Shown piece by piece: positions 34,638 to 48,229 of a stretch of DNA of 64,000 nt. The stretch's first letter is position 1. Every line of letters starts with the position of its first letter. A program made the translations under genes and the position numbers. This stretch comes from Sipunculus nudus (Eukaryota > Annelida > Sipuncula > Golfingiida > Sipunculidae). Location of the stretch: assembly GCA_026874595.1 (NCBI GenBank), contig CM049310.1, positions 1,552,001 to 1,616,000 of the forward strand, in the 5' to 3' direction. The notes beneath the pieces were generated by a model. It saw only the letters and a list, made by a program, of their open reading frames with translations, was not told where the DNA came from and searched no databases.

Positions 34638-37600
34638 TGTAGCCCAGCTCTACTTCGTTCCTAGCTGTGAAAACATGACTCTTTAGGCATTTACATTAGG
34701 CTGGTAAGCCTGTTTTGACGTTATTACGATGGTCGAAATGACGCTACTTCTTTCCTGGCTTTATCTGGTGGTGTTTATCACCTCTGGTTTAGGCTTTGTG
34801 TTTTTAGCTCAGCTGACTATAAGTCATCTGAGCTATAGTCATGGTGTTTTGTCCGTCCGTCCGGCCGTCCGTCCGTTAACAGGGCACTTTTTGAAACCGT
34901 TGGACCTACGATTCCAATATTTTGCATACAGTTAGATGTCCCTGAAATCTCCTTCCATACCGAATATTGGGTCACTAGGACTTCATTCCTTCGATATATT
35001 AAAGAAAACCTTAATTTTCCATAATAATTTTCCACCCACTGTTACACTTCACGGCTACCTAAAATGAAAAAAAAACACTGATCTGTTTTTGCTCATATTT
35101 CTTATACATATTCATGTATATATTTCATATGAAATTATAATAGTATTGTGTAATTATTGTAAGTTATGGGCCGGAATATAATGCACATTGTAAAAAATCA
35201 GGAAATATATTTTCTCTCTTAACATGAAAATTGCTGAAGCTAGAGACTTTTTCTCAGGGATATAACCTTATTTAATCAAGATTCAGTTGTATAATTAAAA
35301 TTAGATCTGTATTTTGAAATTTTAAGTTTTTAGTATAAATATAAAGTCAGTACCTTAAATGTTCCCAAATTTGACCATGGCACTTGTTTTCCTGTAAGTG
35401 CTGTGGATTCAATTTTCGCAGCATGTTTACATGATTATTTCATCTATTAAAATCTGAAATCTGAAACCAGTTGATCAAAAACTGTGGATTTCATTCATGT
35501 TTTCAAGCACCATGTCAAGTTTTGTTTACTCAAGTCAGTGTTATGCAGTTTGCTAGTTCTCAGCTCCCCAGCTTCCCAGGCCAGCTCTCAGCTCCAAAAA
35601 TTTGGCATACATTTAAATATCCCCAAACTGCCCTAGCATGCCTAGAACTTGGTAACTAATTCTTTATTCCTTCGAGATATTAAGGAAAAACTTCAATTTT
35701 CAATAATGTTACAGGTGTCTCTTTTATTGTGCGCTGTTTACATTCTGTTTCGTGATAGGCTCAAGCCCTGGGCGTCAATTACTATGGCGTATAGAGACAC
35801 AGCGCTCGGTGTAATCCGTATTGGGTGAACCCTGGCGTGTAAAGACACAGCGCTCGTGCTAATCTTGAATTTTCTGGGCTGTTCGCGCTCTAAGAGCGTG
35901 TGTCTTGTATTGTTCTTCGGGATGTTCGTGAAACAGAAGTTTCTAGGCTTTGGGGTGAGAAGCTATAAATTAGGGGCTGTGTTTAGAGCCGAAAGGAGAG
36001 AGAGAGAAATATTCCAGCGGACACGGAAGAGTGTGAGTCAGTTTGTGGACCTTTCCGATAATCGCAGCATTTTTAGATATTCTTCGAACTTTATAACAGA
36101 TTCTATTAGGTCTTCAGTTTGCCTTTGGGACTATTGCCTGAACTTCACTTTTGGATTACAACAGAATGATTTTGGGATTGAATTGGACTATTATTTTCTG
36201 AGAAGATTTACGTAAAATGTTCATCTGGATATATGTTTTAAAGGACTTATAGAGCTGTGACAGTGGTGGTATCCAGCCTAGAATCCGGACCCTCTGGTAC
36301 TGTACACGTTATTTATTATACTGTGTAAATGTATTGATTTACTGTTATACTGTTGTTATATTGTGTAAATGTATTGATTTAATGTATTGTAATGTCAGGG
36401 TTGTTTTAAGAATAAATTATAATTATTTGTTTACAAAAAAAAAAAAAACACTGACTTCTTTATTCATTCCCCTAGACATTTCACGCTGCCTAGTGTTACA
36501 GAATCTGATTTTTATTTATCTCCGTAACAAAATTTATGCTCGTCACGACTACGTGATCTGTTGTCATTGTTACACTTCTAGACTGCTTAATTTCTTAACC
36601 ACTGATCTGACTTTGATCATATATTTAAGTTATGGGCCCGAACATAATGCACTTTGTAAAAAAAAATTAAAAATATAATTACTCTCTTAATATGTGAATT
36701 GCTGAAGCTAGAGATTTTTAGTCAGGGATATAACATTATTTAATCAAAATTAAATTTTATGCCCAAAATTAGTTGTGAATTTTTCAAATTTTATAAGTTA
36801 TTAGCATAAATATAAAATCAGTACCTTAAATTTTCCTCAACTTTGACCAGGGCACGTTTGTTTCCTGTAAGCACTGTTGATATAATTTTCATATCTTGCA
36901 CACATAAGGACTGCAGCTTGTTGGTTGTGTAAGTTGAAACAAAGTGGCTAAAACAGTAGCGTTTATTAAAGTGTCTTTATAAGACCATATCAAACCCAGG
37001 CTCTACCCAGCCCCTCTTCAGTCACCTGTATGTCAATTTGTTGACCTTTCAGGCAAACTATGCACGCTTGAGGCGGGGCATATGCTTTGCAGCCAGGCTG
37101 CTTACGGCTGCCCACAGTTGAAACAGGTGTATAACCCCACTATACTAGTTGTTGTTTTGACCAACAACATAACAATAAACAAAAAAAAAATAATATTTTA
37201 TTTTGTTTTTAATAACAAATTTAAGAAAACTTAATAGAAAAGGAATTTGATAGTTGATGAGTAACAGGGAATTAACTTGCAATTATTGATGTTGTAAAGA
37301 TCTAGTATGGATGGATGAAAATAAGTTCCAAAGAAAACCATGCAGTCAACTATGGTATTATTTCAAATAAATTTTAATAATAAAAAAATAAATTATATTA
37401 TTCATTACTAATTATGAGGGATAATATGAAGAAAATTAATGATAAACAAAGATGCAGTGGAAATAGTAATCTTAATTTCCAGGTATTTTCCAAGTGTGTT
37501 AGCTTGTTAATTTATATTTATTGCAAAATAAGTACTGATTAAAGATGTCAATATGTTTACTAATGATATTAGGACTCTTGGTTGTATCAGCTTTCACAAA

Positions 37601-39044
37601 ACCATGTAAATGCCAAAAATTTATATCACTGGTTCCTTTATTTCAGTTAATAAAATTAAACATTTCACATCTCTAGTTTGCTCAACGTATGATTTATAGC
37701 GTGTCTTATCCTCAGGTTATGTTTTACACATATAATGGTTTCATAGCTGATACTACATGAATATAATCTATAATATTATATTATTTAAATTATAATTTAT
37801 TTCAATTATATTATTTAAAAAAAAAATCATATGATTTTCTTATTTTTTTTTATTCAAATTGTATTTGGCACAATATTTGTTATTAAATTTTAATGAATAG
37901 TCAATCTGTTATTGTATGTGCTTTTGCTACTCTTGGGTAGGGATAACCTGTAATTATTAAATAACAGTTAACTCATTTATAAAGAGCATAATTAACATGA
38001 CTGATGATGGAAAATTTTCAAATAATACTACTGCAATGTAGATAAAGTCATATGGCCCAGTCAAAACCCGTGTTACAATAGCACTCCTTTTGTAAATAAA
38101 ATAAATGACATCAGTCCTCTTCCCTGTCTCCAAGGATCTTATCAAAATCTTACATAACTTGAGTTAATCACCAACAACTCATAATACAGCTTATATTACC
38201 ACACAATACTAGCAAGGCCTCATTTCCAAATCATATTTTCTGATCATATATAACAGCTGAGCGCCGTGACCCATGGGTCCCTTGTTTAATATATCGATTT
38301 CTCTCGACGTCACACCATAAAAAACGGACGAGTACGTGGTGCATAGCCCGGCGGCAGTATTGTCCCATGATATACAAGAGTTCACATAAAGTGCTCACAG
38401 ATTCGTGTTTTCACTATAAGTGGTGCCTTTTGGACTTAAAGGTTAATTTTAAACTGATTTAGGAATCTCATTTTTGTTTGCCTCCCCCAGGAGGGCATGT
38501 GTTCATCCTGTCCGTGTGTGTTTGTTCAAAACATAACTCACGTAATCTTGTACGGAATATCATGATATTTTCAGAGCATTTCGGGTATCGGTCAATGAAG
38601 AATCAGTTAGAGGTTGGTGTGTATTCTTTACATGATCCCGATCGAGAGGTCTTCAAGTAATATTCACTAATGTACAGTCATTTATGCTCGAATGAACCTG
38701 GGAATATCAGGCGAACAAGTGAAAGCAAACAAGGTTTTGTGAGCATCCCACAATAGGACCCCCCACATGGCGGAGGCTTGTATTTACAGATTTCTAATTT
38801 TTAATGGTTTATGTATTATGGAGAGAAAGGGTGTTTTCATTAAAATTCTTTCTTCAGATTAAAAATCTAAAGCGTTAAAAATCTAAAGCGTTTAAAATAA
38901 CCGCTATGACTAGTCGCCCAAAGCACTATAAATGTATTTTATATCACACATCTCGTCACCACACACGAGTTTCTTGTCCTTAAAGAATATTTCCGCTGTT
39001 GTAGAAAATGCTTACGGTTTCTTTTTTTTCTTTTTGCATAAGCA
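34638..39044. repeat. ~4.4 kb direct repeat, copy 1
   Basis: This unit matches 39644-44169 over most of its length. It starts at TAGCCC(A/G)GCTC, runs through the GCTCAGCTGACT end with CCGTCCGTCC, a block with GGATATAAC and GAATTGCTGAAGCTA words that is itself repeated internally, then a segment ending GTGACCCATGGGTCCCTTG, and ends with TTTTTGCATAAGCA. Offset is 5124 bp at the GCCTCCCCCAGGAGG landmark (38478 vs 43602). Copy 1 lacks about 1 kb present in copy 2 after CTTTATCT (34766) and carries an extra ~0.85 kb at 35710-36565. No coding frame is conserved except short shadows. Confidence 0.88.
35710..36565 (+). mobile_element. insertion in copy 1 only: retroposed or LTR-like, with A run
   Basis: Copy 2 reads straight across this site near 41655. 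The insert contains GCTATAAATTAGG (TATA-like, ~35964), GAATAAATT (polyadenylation-like) at about 36410, then A14 at 36437-36450. Its 119-codon plus-strand frame (35856-36215) has no motif. TGTTACAG occurs at 35708-35715 and again at 36494-36501, which may be ends or a short duplication. A solo LTR or a retroposed transcript both fit, and the exact borders are uncertain. Confidence 0.5.
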
Positions 39045-39051
39045 AAAAAAA

Positions 39052-39340
39052 AGGATTTTGTGAACCGGATTCTGCTTCGTGAGCCCACGCATATTTGCTC
39101 GAAGACAAATTACATGTATTCTTAATCGCGCAAGTGATTTAAATCTATTTCTTTCACTTTTACTTTGTCACAAAAAGACTGTCAAGGGTTGTGTATGGAT
39201 CTTGTTGCATTCGCTGAACGCTGAACCGTAGACCCTGAAACCAGTATATTAACACAAAAATATATACATCCGGTACTTATAGAGTCATATAAATATATTA
39301 AGATAAAGTTCCATATACCATATATAAATTTAAGAGTATG
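39052..39340. repeat. dispersed unit fragment (CGCTGAACGCTGAACCGTAG family)
   Basis: AGGATTTTGTGAACCGG through CCATATACCATATATAAAT is repeated nearly exactly at 40232-40507. Shorter relatives with GCTGAACGTGGAACCGTAG occur at about 51047 and 60414, and the window ends inside another (CACTCGCTGAACG). Confidence 0.85.
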
Positions 39341-39604
39341 GCGAGACTGGGGTATTTAAAATCTTTCACAACTAGCACGGGATTAAGAAAAGTATAGGAA
39401 TATTGGCATTACATGCTTCAAAAAACCTTTTTAGAAACGGCAACGAAAGAGGCTCACGCTGTTTCGTTGCTTAAAATGTGGATACATATAACGAGACAAC
39501 AACGAAGGGTTTCGAGTTACGCTCGTTGTTTTTCGTTTGATTCTCGTTTTTTTTTTCGTTAAAGTACACCTAACGAATGAGATAACGACAAAAATATAAA
39601 ATTT

Positions 39605-39640
39605 TCGGGTTCACCCCCCACCCCCCCCCCCCCCCCAGGT
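39605..39640. repeat. poly(C) tract
   Basis: CACCCCCCACCCCCC continuing into an uninterrupted C run just before copy 2. It could stall polymerases and could mark an assembly-sensitive point. Confidence 0.9.
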
Positions 39641-39643
39641 TCA

Positions 39644-42600
39644 TAGCCCGGCTCTTCTTTGTTCCTAGCTGTGAAAACACGTCTCTGTAGGCATTTATAT
39701 TAGGCTGATAAGCCTGTTTTGACGTTTGTACGATGGTCGAAATGGCGCTATCCTTCCTGGCTTTATCTTGGTCACCTCCAACGAACTCTCTTGCTTTTAA
39801 GCTTTTTTTTCTCAACAACTACCAACAATCATTGAAATGATTTGTAGACTTTTTAAATATAACATACTTTGCTAATCAGACCGACAAAAAAAGAAATCTA
39901 AATTATGTATAAAAGTAAAAGAATGATACTTTATCCGCTACATACCTTATTACTACAATTAACGTGAAACTTCTGCCTGCCTTGGTCGGTGTCCCTGAAC
40001 ATATGTACCGTTTGGTTCTTAGCAATGGCTTATATAAATATGCGATGTTTTGTCAATGCCAAGCCAATAAATCCTTTATAAGGAGCACCTTAACTTTGAG
40101 CTTTGTTTGATGACACGTTTTATTCTATCCCTGAAGTACAAATATAAACTTATATGGATGGCTAAAGCACAGCTTTTTTTCATGCTGGAGTATAAGCGCT
40201 GTGAGTGCAAATACAGGGGCACCTTTAAATAGGATTTTGTGAACCGGATTCTGCTTCGTGAGCCCACGCATATTTGCTCGAAGACAAATTACATGTATTC
40301 TTAATCGCGCAAGTGATTTAAATCTATTTCTTTCACTTTTACTTTGTCACAAAAAGACTGTCAAGGGTTGTGTATGGATCTTGTTGCACTCGCTGAACGC
40401 TGAACCGTAGACCCTGAAACCAGTATATGAACACAAAAAATAGACAACCGGTACTTATAGAGTCATATAAATATATTAAGATAAAGTTCCATATACCATA
40501 TATAATTTTAAGAGTATGGTGAGAATGGGGTATTAAAGCAAGTTTTTAAAGTAATTTCATGAGCCTGTGACTAAACTGAAGATAATGAAGACCCAGGCGT
40601 TGTTTGGAATACATGACCAACTGAAGATTTATTTAACATTAAATCGAGGACCTTGTCATAAGGGCGTGCAAATTCAGTGTCTCGTCTCTTGGCCCATATT
40701 TTGAACTGAAAACATACCCTTATGCTTATGAATATATTTTCGTACATCGACAGATCCCTAGCAGGTCTGATGGTGTTTATTACCTCTTGTTAAGGCTTTG
40801 CGTTTTTAGCTCAGCTGACTTTAAGTCATCTGAGCTATAGTCATGGTCCTTTTTCCGTCCGTCCGTTAACAGGGCACGTTTGAAACCTTTGGACCAACGA
40901 TTCCAAAATTTTGCATGAAGTAAGATGTCCCTAAAATATCCTTCCATACCGAATATTGGGCCACTACAACTTGAATTTTCCTTAATTTTCCATAATAATT
41001 TTCCACCCACTGTTACACCTCACGGCTGCCTTATATAAAAACCACTGATCTGTTTTTGATCATATTTCTTATACATATTCATGTATATATTTTCTATGAA
41101 ATTATAATAGTATTGTGTAATTAATATAAGTTATGGGCCGAAATATTATGCACATTGTAAAAAATCAGGAAATATATTTACTCACTTCACATGAGAATTG
41201 CTGAAGCTATAGACTTTTTCTCAGGGATATAACTTTATTTAATCAAGATTCAATTGTATAATGAAAATTAGACCTGTAGTTTGAAATGTTTTAAGTTATT
41301 AGTATAAATGTAAAATCAGTACCTTAAATGAAACTGTTTTTCCTGAAGGTGTGGTGAAATTTATTTTCACAGCATGTTTATATGATTATTTCATCTGTTA
41401 AAATCTGGAATTTGAAACCAGTTGATCAAAAATGTGGATTTCATTCATGTTTCAAGCACCATGTCAAGTATTGTTTACTCCAGCTAGTGTTATGCTGTTT
41501 GCTAGATCTCAGCTCCCCAGCTTCCCAGGCCAGCTCTCAGGTCCAAAAATCTGGCATACATTACATATCCCCAAAATCCCTACCATGCCAAGACCTTGGT
41601 AACTAGTTCTTTATTCCTTCGAGATATTAATGGAAAATTTCAATTTTCCATAACAACAACATCGTTACACTTCTAGACTGCCTAATTTCAAAACCACTGG
41701 TCTGACTTTGATCATATATTTAAGTTATGGGCCCGAACATAATGCGCTTTGTAAAAAATCAAGAAATATAATAACTCCCTTAACATGAGAATTGCTGAAG
41801 TTAGAGATTTTTAGTCAGGGATATAACATTATTTTATCAAGATTCAATTTCATACCCAAAATAAGTTTTGAATTTTTCAAATTTTATAGGTTATTGGCAT
41901 TAATATAAAATCAGTACCTTAAATTTTCCCCAACTTTGACCATGGCACGTTTGTTTCCTATAAGCACTGTTGATATAATTTTCATATCTTGCGCACATAA
42001 GGATTGCAGCTTGTTGGTTGTGAAAGTTGAAACAAAGTGGCCAAAAACAGTAGCTTTTATTAAAGTTTCTTTATGAGACCATGTCAGACCCATGCTCTAC
42101 CCAGCCCCTCATCAGTCACCTGTAAGTCAATTTGTTAACCTTTCAGGCAAATTATGCACGCTTGAGGCGGGGCATATACTTTGCAGCAAGGCAGCTTACG
42201 GCTGCACATAGTTGATCCAGGTGTGTAAATCAACTCATCTAGTAATTGTTTTGACCAACAACATAACAATAAACAATAAATAAATGATATTTTATTTTGT
42301 TTTTAATAACAAATTTAAGAAAAATTAATAGAACAGCAATTTGATAGTTGACGAGTAACAGGGAATTACCTTGCAATTAATGATAATGTAAGGATCTTGT
42401 ATGGATGGGTGAAAATTTGTTCAAACACACCATGCAATCACCTATGGTATCATTCATTTCAATTTTAATAATAAAAAAATAATTAAATTATATTATTCAT
42501 TACTAATTATGAGGGATGATATGAAGATATTGATGATAAACAAAGAGGCAGCTGAAATATTTATCTAAATTTCCAGGTATTTTCCAAGTGTGTTAGCTTG

Positions 42601-44169
42601 TTAATTTATATTTATTGCAAAATTAAAAAAAAATAAATATGTCAAACTTTTACTCAGACAAGTACTACTTAAAGATGTCAATATGTTTTACTGATGATAT
42701 TAGAACTTTTGGCTGTATCAGCTTTCACAAGACTATGTAAATACCTTAAATTTATATTACTGGTTCCTTTATTTCCGTTAATAAAATTAAACTTTTCATA
42801 TCTCTAGTTTGCTCAATGTATTATTTAAAGTGTTCTTATCCTCAGGTCATGTTTTACACATATAATGGTTTTATAGCTGAAACAACATGAATATATTCTA
42901 TAATATTATTTTAATTATCATTTATTTCAATTATATCATAAAAAAATCAAATGATTGTCTTTTTTTTACTTTAAATTGTATTTGGCACAATATTTGTTAT
43001 TAAATTTTAATGAATAGTTAATCACTTATTTTATATGTGCTTTTGCTACTCTTGGATAGGGGTAATCTGTAATTATTAATTAACAGTTAACTCATTTATA
43101 AAAAGCATAATTAACATGACTGATAATGGACAGTTTTTTTTTAAATAATTCTACTGCAATGTAGATAAAGTTATATGGCCCAGTCAAAACCCGTGTGACA
43201 ATAGCACTCCTTTTGTAAATTATATAAATGACATCAATCCTCTTCCCTGTCTCCAAGGATCTTATCAAAATCTTACATAACATGAGTTAATCGCCAACAA
43301 CTCATAATACAGCTTATATGACCACACAAAACTAGCAAGGCCTCATTTCCAAATCATATTTTCTGATCATATATAACAGCTGAGCGCCGTGACCCATGGG
43401 TCCCTTGTTTTAATATATCAATTTCTCTCGACGTCACACCATAAAAAACGGACGAGTACGTTTTGATGACCCGGCGGCAGTATTGTCCCATGATATACAA
43501 GAGTTTACATAAAGTGCTCACAGATTCGTGTTTTCACTATAAGTGGTGCCTTTTGGACTTAAAGGTTAAATTTTAAACTGATTTAGGAATCTCATTTTTG
43601 TTTGCCTCCCCCAGGAGGGCATGTGTTCATCCTGTCCGTGTGTGTTTGTTCAAAACATAACTCACGTAATCTTGTACGGAATATCATGATATTTTCAGAG
43701 CATTTCGGGTATCGGTCAATGAAGAATCGGTTAGAGGTTGGTGTGTATTCTTTACATGATCCCGATCGAGAGGTCTTCAAGTAATATTCACTAATGTACA
43801 GTCATTTATGCATGAATGAACCTGGGAATATCAGGCGAACAAGTGAAAGCAAACAAGGTTTTGTGAGCATCCCACAATAGGACCCCCCACATGGCGGAGG
43901 CTTGTATTTTACAGATTTCTTATTTTAAATGGTTTATGTATTATGGAGAGAAAGGGTGTTTTCATTAAAATTCTTTCTTCAGATTAAAAATCTAAAGCGT
44001 TAAAAATCTAAAGCGTTTAAAATAACCGCTATGACTAGTCGCCCAAAGCACTATAAATGTATTTTATATCACACATCTCGTCACCACACACGAGTTTCTT
44101 GTCCATAAAGAATATTTCCGCTGTTGTAGAAAATGCTTACGGTTTCTTTTTTTTCTTTTTGCATAAGCA
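39644..44169. repeat. ~4.5 kb direct repeat, copy 2
   Basis: Partner of 34638-39044. It holds an extra segment (39775-40765) made largely of the dispersed unit also seen at 48.3-48.7 and 63.4-64.0 kb. Within 38.28-39.04 and 43.41-44.17 the two copies differ at only a few bases per hundred. Further upstream they have diverged more, so different parts have different ages or conversion histories. Confidence 0.88.
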
Positions 44170-46380
44170 TATATCGTCATATTTCTAAGCTAGATGTTTA
44201 TGTAAACAAATGACAAATCGGACATGATTGTCAGCTGATTAGCATGACATGTTAGCAATATTTTTTGGGAAGGCATAAACTTTAATGGTGAGTGGGAAAG
44301 CGGCTGACAGATCCTTTATATAGATAATCATCCACAGTCAGATCATCCACATCCAAGGAGTCACATCGATGTCAGCTGTCAATCAAGTTTGTCTGTCAAG
44401 ACCGGTGCATATGTGTATACCATGTACATTAATTCAAATTGAAGTCATATTGTGAATGTTGCTTCACATTCTTTAACGTGTTTGTGTCGACTGTAAGTCA
44501 CTAATGACCTAATTTGGGGTTTGCACCTGGGATATCACCAAGACCTATCTGAATGTTGAGCAAGACCGATCTGATTTGGGCCCTGGTAACGGATGCGATT
44601 GGCAACCGTTTAAACAATTAATTATAAGTGCGCCTCTAGTTTCACACATTACTACTAGGCTCATATAAATTAAGCTGCCCAAGATCATCAGGCATAACAA
44701 ATTTCAAGGCTATTCATACCTTACTGAACTAGGGACCCATGGGTTTCGACGCTCAGATAAATTTATCCATAAGGATATTTTATGATCTTTTTCGAAATGT
44801 AGGTCCTGTAACCTCGATTCCTGATCTCGTGACAAAAAAATCAGAGAACTTATTATCCTGGAACTTAAACCATTTTGATTTTCACAACAATCTTTTGAAA
44901 AGAAGTGGGTTCAGTGACGTTGACCTTTGACATGGCAACCTCAAAATCTACAGATTTCTTCTACTTTTGGCAGGTAAGCCATATGTGAAAGATGGAAGGT
45001 TTGGATGAAAGGTTTGACTTACAATGCATACATATTTTTTTTTAATGTCGACCCCGTGACCTTTACCTTTGACCTCTGGACATCAAAATCAAAATACGTT
45101 TTGCTTTGGCGGTCGGTCAATAATAAATCATGTTTAAAACCAACCTGTACAGCCAAAGCAGAGTTATCGTCCATGAACTTATTTATGAATGGATGGGTCC
45201 TGTCAACTTGACCCTCTGACCCCATAATAAAAAATAACCTTCCCCTATAAGCGTAATTCAATTAGGTTCTTCCTCTATTTGCAGGTCAGTTGACTTTCAG
45301 TCAGCTGAGCTAAAATTTGATAGGTTATGTATGAAATATTACTTTAAATGGACCGGACGCCACAAATGCATCCTCTCTGGAGTACTGGACGAGCCGATCC
45401 TGCTTTAACTTTCCATGTGCAGCTGGCAGGCTTAAGGGTATAGTTGAGGTTTATTAAATATAATGATACGACAACGCAAAACACTATTTCAACCCTCTCT
45501 ATCACAGAGAAGAATCTGTCCCCCACCCAAACGGCTTCAGGAATATCAAAGGGTTATCAAAGATAATTCCTCAGGACCTCCCTAGATATTTAGAGGTTTC
45601 AAGTCAAATGCTTAGGCCTACGTTTTGTATTTTGCTAACACACGACGCAACTGGAGGAAGTCCAAGAACTACTGCTTCATCTGCGCATGAGTGGATGACT
45701 ACAAATCAGTTAAATTAAAAATCCACCCCGTATTTTTTTGGAATGACAAAGTAAATATGAGCCTTCTATTTTGACGAACCGTTCTCAATCAATGTTAGCC
45801 CTCCCCAGCAGCTATTGCTATCTTAAGGGGCCTTAACACAGAATAGCGACCTTTCTGCCTTCCGTGTGCGACCACAAAATTTACCAGGTCGTCGTAGGAG
45901 GCTCAAAGAAGGCAAAGTGGTTGCTTCGGTCGTTCAAAGATGGTACACAGGAGTTTCAGGTATCGCCATGGACGCCATGGTCGCCGTGAGTTTTTGAACA
46001 TGTTCAAAACAATCGCACAAAGGTCGCCGAGGTGGTGGAATGCTCAAAGGTGGCTCAAAGGAGGCAGAAGGGAGGCACAAGCATTGCCGTAGTTGTAGAA
46101 TGAAGGCACAGTGGTCGCGCTGGTGACACAGGGGAAGCAGAGGGAAGGCAGGCAAGAAAATGCCCTTATGCTGTATTTTGGGAGGTTCAAGGGAGGCACA
46201 AGTATCGCTGAAACGGTTATGGAACAATTACACAGAAACAGGATTTTCTGGTGTTATGCGACCATTGAGCGTTCTGATCATTTTTTGGTTGCTCAAAGGT
46301 GGCACAAAGGTGGCAGCCCTGTGTAAAGGGGCCTTTAGTGGGGAAAGGCATTTGTCGAAGCTGAAACTACATTTTGCATT
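44170..46380. other. non-coding region with repeat relics
   Basis: The segment contains TGACC/TTTGACCT words (44925-45090), a TCAGCTGAGCTAAAA end at 45300-45316, and a G-rich degenerate short repeat built on CAAAGGTGGC/GGGAGGCACAAG at 45950-46320. No exon or transposase frame was recognised. Frames across the G-rich part are composition effects. Confidence 0.5.
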
Positions 46381-47060
46381 TTAAATTATGGAAGATATTT
46401 TGGTATCAGGATTTCTTGTTTAATAAGACAGACTTGAAACTAAAACAACAAAACAATACATTCTTCTTGTATATACTCTAACATTTATTGAGATAAATGA
46501 ATTCATATACAAAACAATGGAAAGCTGTTATTCATTGAAAAAAATATATCTCTGTATTTAGCCTGGAGAACAATCTTCACCTTCTATACAGAAATCAGAA
46601 ACAACATAAAAATCAGAACGCCACAAAAAAGGTCAGGATGACTGGGTCACCATTGCTTGCAGCGTTAGTGACATCCCACATTATTAGCTATTTCGTCATC
46701 AAACTTGCTATTTCAACTGTATTAATACATCCCCCCTAGACATTTATATTTATTCTTTATTTATTTAAATGACTTCCTGTAACACTGGTCATAACTCCAG
46801 GTATTTTTCTTTCAAAACATTTATAATTCACCGGGAAAGAACTTGTGAAGAGAGGTGCTGGCAATGGTTCTGTAGATGTAAAGGTACTGGTTACACCATA
46901 AGTCTCCTGAGTTATTTATCATTATAAACTTTTGATACACATATATATGTTTAACATATCCATACAGGAGATGGTAATTCCTGTTTAAGTGTAAATATGT
47001 ATAAGTGTTTAAATATGAAGATGGGAAAAAAAGAGTAAAAACCATTGATTAATTAAATAT
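46381..47060. repeat. diverged dispersed unit, copy 1
   Basis: AACAATACATTCTTCTTGTATATACT and following sequence (AAAGCTGT, CATTGAAAAAAA, AACAATCTTCAC) match 62700-63340 with many differences. Non-coding in both. Confidence 0.75.
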
Positions 47061-48229
47061 GTCAAGTTCTTAACTGTCTGACGACAGTCTTAATAGAAGG
47101 ACTATTGCAATTTGCATGCATGTGTGTGTATATACATGTATATACAAGCACAAACACATACATGACTTAAAGCATGTAGAATTTAAAGTTGTTAAATGCA
47201 AGCAGTAAGAGCTGCCATAATAACTAATTGTGAAGAGCACATGGGCAAATTTGAGACTAAAACAAGGGACCTGTGGGTGACGGCGATCAGCTGAAACTGA
47301 TTATGAGAATATTTGTATAAAATCCTAGTGGCTGTGTTGACATGGACTACATGACAGATGGAGGAGCCTCTCGTGATCACATACATGTATCTGTAAAAGT
47401 TTTAATATTTCATCTAAGTGACTGTAATATGACCACTTGGAACGTTTGAAACCCTGTAAATGATAGTATAATGGACATAAAATGAGGCATAAAATGCTGT
47501 AACAACAGAAAAGATTTCCATTGTCAAATCAGCATAAACTAAATTTGATAATCAAGTAAAAACAAGATATTATGTATAAATTGCATCTGCACTGTTTTAT
47601 ATGTGAAACTTGTGGCCTGAGACCATTTAATGATGCAAAAAATAGTAAAGGGCCTCAGTGTTATTTGAAAGGAAAGATTAAAAAAAAATTGTACGTGTAA
47701 TAGTTTTCAATAGTTAAATATATGGTCATGTGACTAAAAACTAAATCTGTGCTGTGTTAAGCGTCATATAATATATATCTTGTTATTTAGATAAGATACC
47801 TAACGTTTCAATCCATAACTCTTTCAGATTAGGTAATATTGATCTAATATTCAGTACATATGAAACACATAGGGAAATATTTATGCTAAATGTTTGAACA
47901 AAAACACATTAGCAGTTCTGATACAAGGTAATCCTGAAGTGTAAAAATAGATTTTCCATGGAACATTAAGTTTTTTCCGTAAGTTCTCAAAGGAACGAAT
48001 GCGCAGTGAAAGTTTAATGCTTGTCAGGAGAACTTATAGACATCTAACTGTACGCCGAATTTGGTTGCGTAGGTCGGTTTCAAAAGGTGCCAGACTAACG
48101 AACGGACAGACGGCATGACGGACGGACAGACGGCATGACAGACGAACGAGAGGACAATTGATCATAACTATATAGCTCATATGACATTGTCAGCTGAGCT
48201 AAAAATCATTGAAATACTTCCATGACTTT
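47061..48229. other. AT-rich spacer
   Basis: No gene recognised. The right end (48050-48205) contains ACGGACAGACGGCATGACGG repeats followed by GTCAGCTGAGCTAAAA, a member of the dispersed family seen at 24270 and 34806. Confidence 0.5.
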
